Shown piece after piece: positions 6,714-8,895 of a stretch of 8,895 bases of DNA. This stretch comes from CAZLCK01 sp964558235. Lineage in GTDB: Bacteria; Actinomycetota; Coriobacteriia; Coriobacteriales; CADBOM01. The stretch lies in the NCBI GenBank assembly GCA_964558235.1, contig CAZLCK010000058.1, positions 1 to 8,895 of the forward strand, given 5' to 3'. The translations under genes and the position numbers were made by a program. A model generated the notes under the pieces. The model did not search any database. It had not been told where the DNA came from and saw only the letters and a list, made by a program, of their open reading frames with translations. Position 1 is the stretch's first letter. Each line of letters begins with the position of its first letter.

Positions 6714-8220
6714 CTCGAATATATCTCTTGGTAAGAAAGCCGCTGGAGCCGCAAAATGGTCTATTTTGACCCAGGTGGTTTCAAAGCTGATAAGCCCTGT
6801 CACGACCATGATTTTGGCAAGGCTTTTAACACCAGAGGCATTTGGGGTCATTGCTTCAGCGACAATGATCACATCTTTGGCGGACCTGATCGCTGACGCA
6901 GGTTTTCAGAAATATCTTATACAGCACCGCTATGACAACAAAGACAGTCTTAGCCTTAGTGCTTGTGTTGCTTTTTGGACAAACCTAACTATCTCATTCT
7001 TGATAGTGTTTCTCATAGGTGCGTTTAATGATCCTCTTGCGGCGCTAGTCGGTAATCCTGGTTTGGGAATAGTGCTGGTTGTTGCTTCGCTGTCTCTTCC
7101 GCTTACCGCCCTTGTTAGTGTTCAGACTGCACTCTATCAGCGAGATCTAAATTTTAAGATACTGTTTTCTTCTAAAGTGGGGTCAAGCCTTCTCATTCTC
7201 TTCGTTTCAGTCCCGCTTGCTGCTTTGGGTTTTGACTACTGGTCCATGGTTATCGGCACGGTTACGAGTAACGTTTTGCTTGCTACATGGCTTACAATTA
7301 AGTCTAGCTGGAAGCCTCAATTTAAATATTCATTTTCCGAACTACGTCGAATGTTCTCTTTCGGTCTTTGGATCACATTAGGATCTGTTGCATCATGGAT
7401 TAACCAGTGGGCAGGAACCTTCATTTTAGGTTTGCTGATGTCTGCCTATTATGTAGGCCTTTATAAGACTTCGACGCAGACATGTTCAGCTGTTATGGGA
7501 ATAATCACTGCAGCTATTTTACCCATCGCCTTTTCCTCTCTATCTAAAGTGCAGGATGATGTTGATCGTTTTGATATGGTTTTCCTTAAGATGCAGCGGT
7601 ATCTTGCATGCTGTGTAGTGCCAATCGCTTTCTTTATTCTTGTGTATCGAGAGGCATTCACCTTCATTTTGCTTGGGGATCAATGGGGCGATACGGCGTT
7701 ATTCATTGGTCTTTGGATGTTTACTGGGTGTATAAGTATCACTTTTGGGCATATGTACTCCGAGGCATACCGGGCCAAAGGAAAACCAGTCTTATGTGTT
7801 ATCACTGCGACGGTTTATTTGATCCCCTTCTTACCCGCACTCTGGTTGAGTGCCGTAATGGGATATGAGTGTGTTTCGGTTGTAATGCCTGCTTTGAGAA
7901 TCGTTCTTGCTCTAATACATTTCACCGTTGCAAAGATTGCGTTGGGATTCTCCCCACTGAAGATGATCAGGAATGTCGGGGTTTTCTTCGTCCAATCTGC
8001 GCTTGCCGTCGCGCCTGGTTTTGTCGTGCTGCTTTTCTGTGACTCACTAGTGATCGAAATTGCTCTTGCTGTTCTTTCCCTGATTGTTTATGTACTCCTT
8101 GTTTTTACTTGGCGACACACGCGGGATGAAGCTTATGAGCTTTTGGATCGTCTAGGAATGCATAAGTTATCTAATCGCCTCAAAACATTTTTTGTGAGAA
8201 GTAAAAATGCGAGTGTTTAA
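6706..8220 (+). CDS. Intact Wzx-type flippase (MOP/PST superfamily lipopolysaccharide biosynthesis protein)
   Basis: A polytopic inner-membrane protein of 504 residues, the normal length for this family, which usually has 12-14 membrane helices and exports lipid-linked sugar units. The N-terminus carries GKKAAGAAKWSILTQV, then MILARLLTPEAFGVIASA and a ADLIADAGFQKYLIQ segment, matching the WzxC/RfbX-like layout (helix 1, A-R-x-L-T-P-x-x-F-G, then a D-x-G-x-x-x-x-x-I-Q stretch). Hydrophobic helices continue to about residue 480 and the last 25 residues are basic and soluble. It follows a GAGGA ribosome site and overlaps the stop of a short upstream frame. It is only distantly similar to the broken flippase at 1511-2987 in this window, so it is not a recent duplicate. 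It may now do the export for the locus, or serve a second glycan. No clear terminator follows. Confidence 0.9.
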   Translation: MSSSNISLGKKAAGAAKWSILTQVVSKLISPVTTMILARLLTPEAFGVIASATMITSLADLIADAGFQKYLIQHRYDNKDSLSLSACVAFWTNLTISFLIVFLIGAFNDPLAALVGNPGLGIVLVVASLSLPLTALVSVQTALYQRDLNFKILFSSKVGSSLLILFVSVPLAALGFDYWSMVIGTVTSNVLLATWLTIKSSWKPQFKYSFSELRRMFSFGLWITLGSVASWINQWAGTFILGLLMSAYYVGLYKTSTQTCSAVMGIITAAILPIAFSSLSKVQDDVDRFDMVFLKMQRYLACCVVPIAFFILVYREAFTFILLGDQWGDTALFIGLWMFTGCISITFGHMYSEAYRAKGKPVLCVITATVYLIPFLPALWLSAVMGYECVSVVMPALRIVLALIHFTVAKIALGFSPLKMIRNVGVFFVQSALAVAPGFVVLLFCDSLVIEIALAVLSLIVYVLLVFTWRHTRDEAYELLDRLGMHKLSNRLKTFFVRSKNASV

Positions 8221-8273
8221 ATAACACGCCAGTGCGTCGCGGAACAGCGCAACAGTTTGTGCGTAATATGCAT

Positions 8274-8372
8274 CGGGTTGGAAAACGCAACTAAATCGCC
8301 TATTTTCGGGTTGGAAAATGCGACTAAATCACCTATTTTTAGGTTGGAAAACGCGATCATTCTGGCATAATG
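8274..8372 (+). repeat. Three tandem 33-bp direct repeats before the ATPase gene
   Basis: Units at 8274-8306, 8307-8339 and 8340-8372 have an exact 33-base period. All share GGTTGGAAAAYGCRA near their start. The first two also match in their second half (ACTAAATC, then CCTATTTT) with few differences; the third diverges there and ends in GGCATAAT. Each unit contains TTGGAA and, 16-17 bases on, TATTTT or CATAAT, so each has promoter-like spacing. They could be an operator array, a stack of promoters, or both. Confidence 0.9.
8344..8371 (+). promoter_or_regulatory. Likely promoter of the AAA ATPase gene, in the third repeat
   Basis: TTGGAA (8344-8349) and CATAAT (8366-8371) are 16 bases apart and fit a sigma-70-type promoter. 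The expected transcription start near 8378 leaves about 37 bases before ATG 8415, with a strong ribosome site between. This also argues against the in-frame ATG at 8370, which lies in the -10 box. Confidence 0.5.
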
Positions 8373-8399
8373 GCAGGTAAAATACCTTCCCTATCTGAC

Positions 8400-8406
8400 A
8401 AGGAGG
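8400..8406 (+). promoter_or_regulatory. Strong ribosome binding site that decides the ATPase start
   Basis: AAGGAGG lies eight bases before ATG 8415. The alternative in-frame ATG at 8370 has no comparable site. Confidence 0.75.
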
Positions 8407-8414
8407 TCGCCGCC

Positions 8415-8895
8415 ATGCTCGAACGCCTCGCGATGAGCACGCTTTTAGAATGGAAGCATCGCAAGACGAAACAGGCGCTGCTGCTTACCGGCGCCCGACA
8501 GGTGGGAAAGACGACGCTCGTGCGCGCATTCGCCGATCGCGCATACAAAGAGCTTGTCGAGGTCAACTTCTATGAAAACCCCCGCGCTAAGGAGACGCTT
8601 TCCCAGGCGGTAGACGTGCAGGATTTCGTCTTTCGCCTGTCGGTGCTTTCGGGCAAGGAGATCACCCCGGGAAAGACTCTTCTTTTCCTCGATGAAGTGC
8701 AGGAATGCGCGGACATGCTCACCTGGGTAAAGTTCCTTTCGGAGCGACACGATATCGACGTTGTGCTGTCCGGATCTCTCCTCGGCATTGATGAGTACGT
8801 TGGTGTTCGATCATTGCCTGTCGGCTTTCTCCAAAAGCTCGCGATGCATCCGCTGCGCTTTGAAGAGTTTTGCATGGCGACAGGCGTCGTGCGAG
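8415..8895 (+). CDS. AAA ATPase of the DUF4143-containing type, 5' part only
   Basis: The first 160 residues are visible and the frame is open at the right edge. A short helix (MLERLAMSTLLEWK) precedes Walker A, GARQVGKT at 26-33, followed by a Walker B strand LLFLDEVQ with D93 and E94, and a sensor-like VVLSGSLLG at 117-124. The later SLPVGFLQKLAMHPLRFEEF segment is typical of the AAA_14/DUF4143 proteins, whose C-terminal DUF4143 domain should lie outside the window. The usual family form has GSSS before the LL; here it is GSLLG. The biological role of these ATPases is not well established; they occur in many copies in some gut anaerobes and are often thought of as accessory. The gene is clearly more GC-rich than the glycan genes and has its own promoter-like repeats, so it is probably a separate unit. 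Minus-strand frames over it are shadows. Confidence 0.88.
   Translation, partial: MLERLAMSTLLEWKHRKTKQALLLTGARQVGKTTLVRAFADRAYKELVEVNFYENPRAKETLSQAVDVQDFVFRLSVLSGKEITPGKTLLFLDEVQECADMLTWVKFLSERHDIDVVLSGSLLGIDEYVGVRSLPVGFLQKLAMHPLRFEEFCMATGVVR

Noticed and set aside
6540..6872. Minus-strand open frame of 110 codons
   Set aside because: It lies mostly over the start of the second flippase and has no family features or ribosome site.
8274..8372. CRISPR array
   Set aside because: The three repeats are directly adjacent with no unique spacers between them, and no cas gene is present.
8445..8750. Minus-strand open frame of 101 codons
   Set aside because: It is the reverse of the AAA ATPase gene, which has clear Walker motifs on the plus strand.

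Overview
The window is most of a cell-surface polysaccharide (capsule or exopolysaccharide) gene cluster, with all major genes on the plus strand. It looks like accessory DNA in an actinobacterium-like genome. A Coriobacteriia-type host is my best guess, from protein style and the AAA ATPase at the right end, but nothing here proves the taxon. The glycan genes are AT-rich (hand count 20 of 60 G+C at 661-720) and the ATPase is GC-rich (39 of 60 at 8461-8520), so base composition changes near 8.3 kb.

Layout: 1-168 holds a possible minus-strand coding fragment that runs off the left edge. 189-1448 is a polysaccharide pyruvyl transferase. 1511-2987 is a Wzx-type flippase broken by a one-base frameshift at a G5 run. 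2972-4285, overlapping the flippase end, is an iron-sulfur protein of the coenzyme F420 hydrogenase/dehydrogenase beta-subunit family. It contains a nine-G tract and a perfect 34-bp palindrome inside its coding sequence. 4286-4816 has no convincing gene but several inverted repeats and decayed reading frames. 4817-6328 is an asparagine-synthase-like protein without the glutaminase cysteine, followed by a good intrinsic terminator at 6435-6470. 6493-6713 is a small open frame that may be a gene remnant. 6706-8220 is a second, intact flippase. 8274-8372 carries three tandem 33-bp direct repeats with promoter-like spacing. They lead into an AAA ATPase (DUF4143-type) that begins at 8415 and runs off the right edge.

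Working together: the pyruvyl transferase would add pyruvate ketals to a sugar, the iron-sulfur protein would probably carry out a redox step on a sugar or carrier precursor, the asparagine-synthase-like enzyme would activate a carboxylate for amide or related bond formation, and the flippases would move lipid-linked repeat units across the membrane. No glycosyltransferase or polymerase is recognisable in the window, so they must lie outside it. The broken first flippase beside an intact second one, plus decayed spacers, suggests a locus assembled from and rearranged by modules. The ATPase looks like a separate cassette at the cluster's edge.
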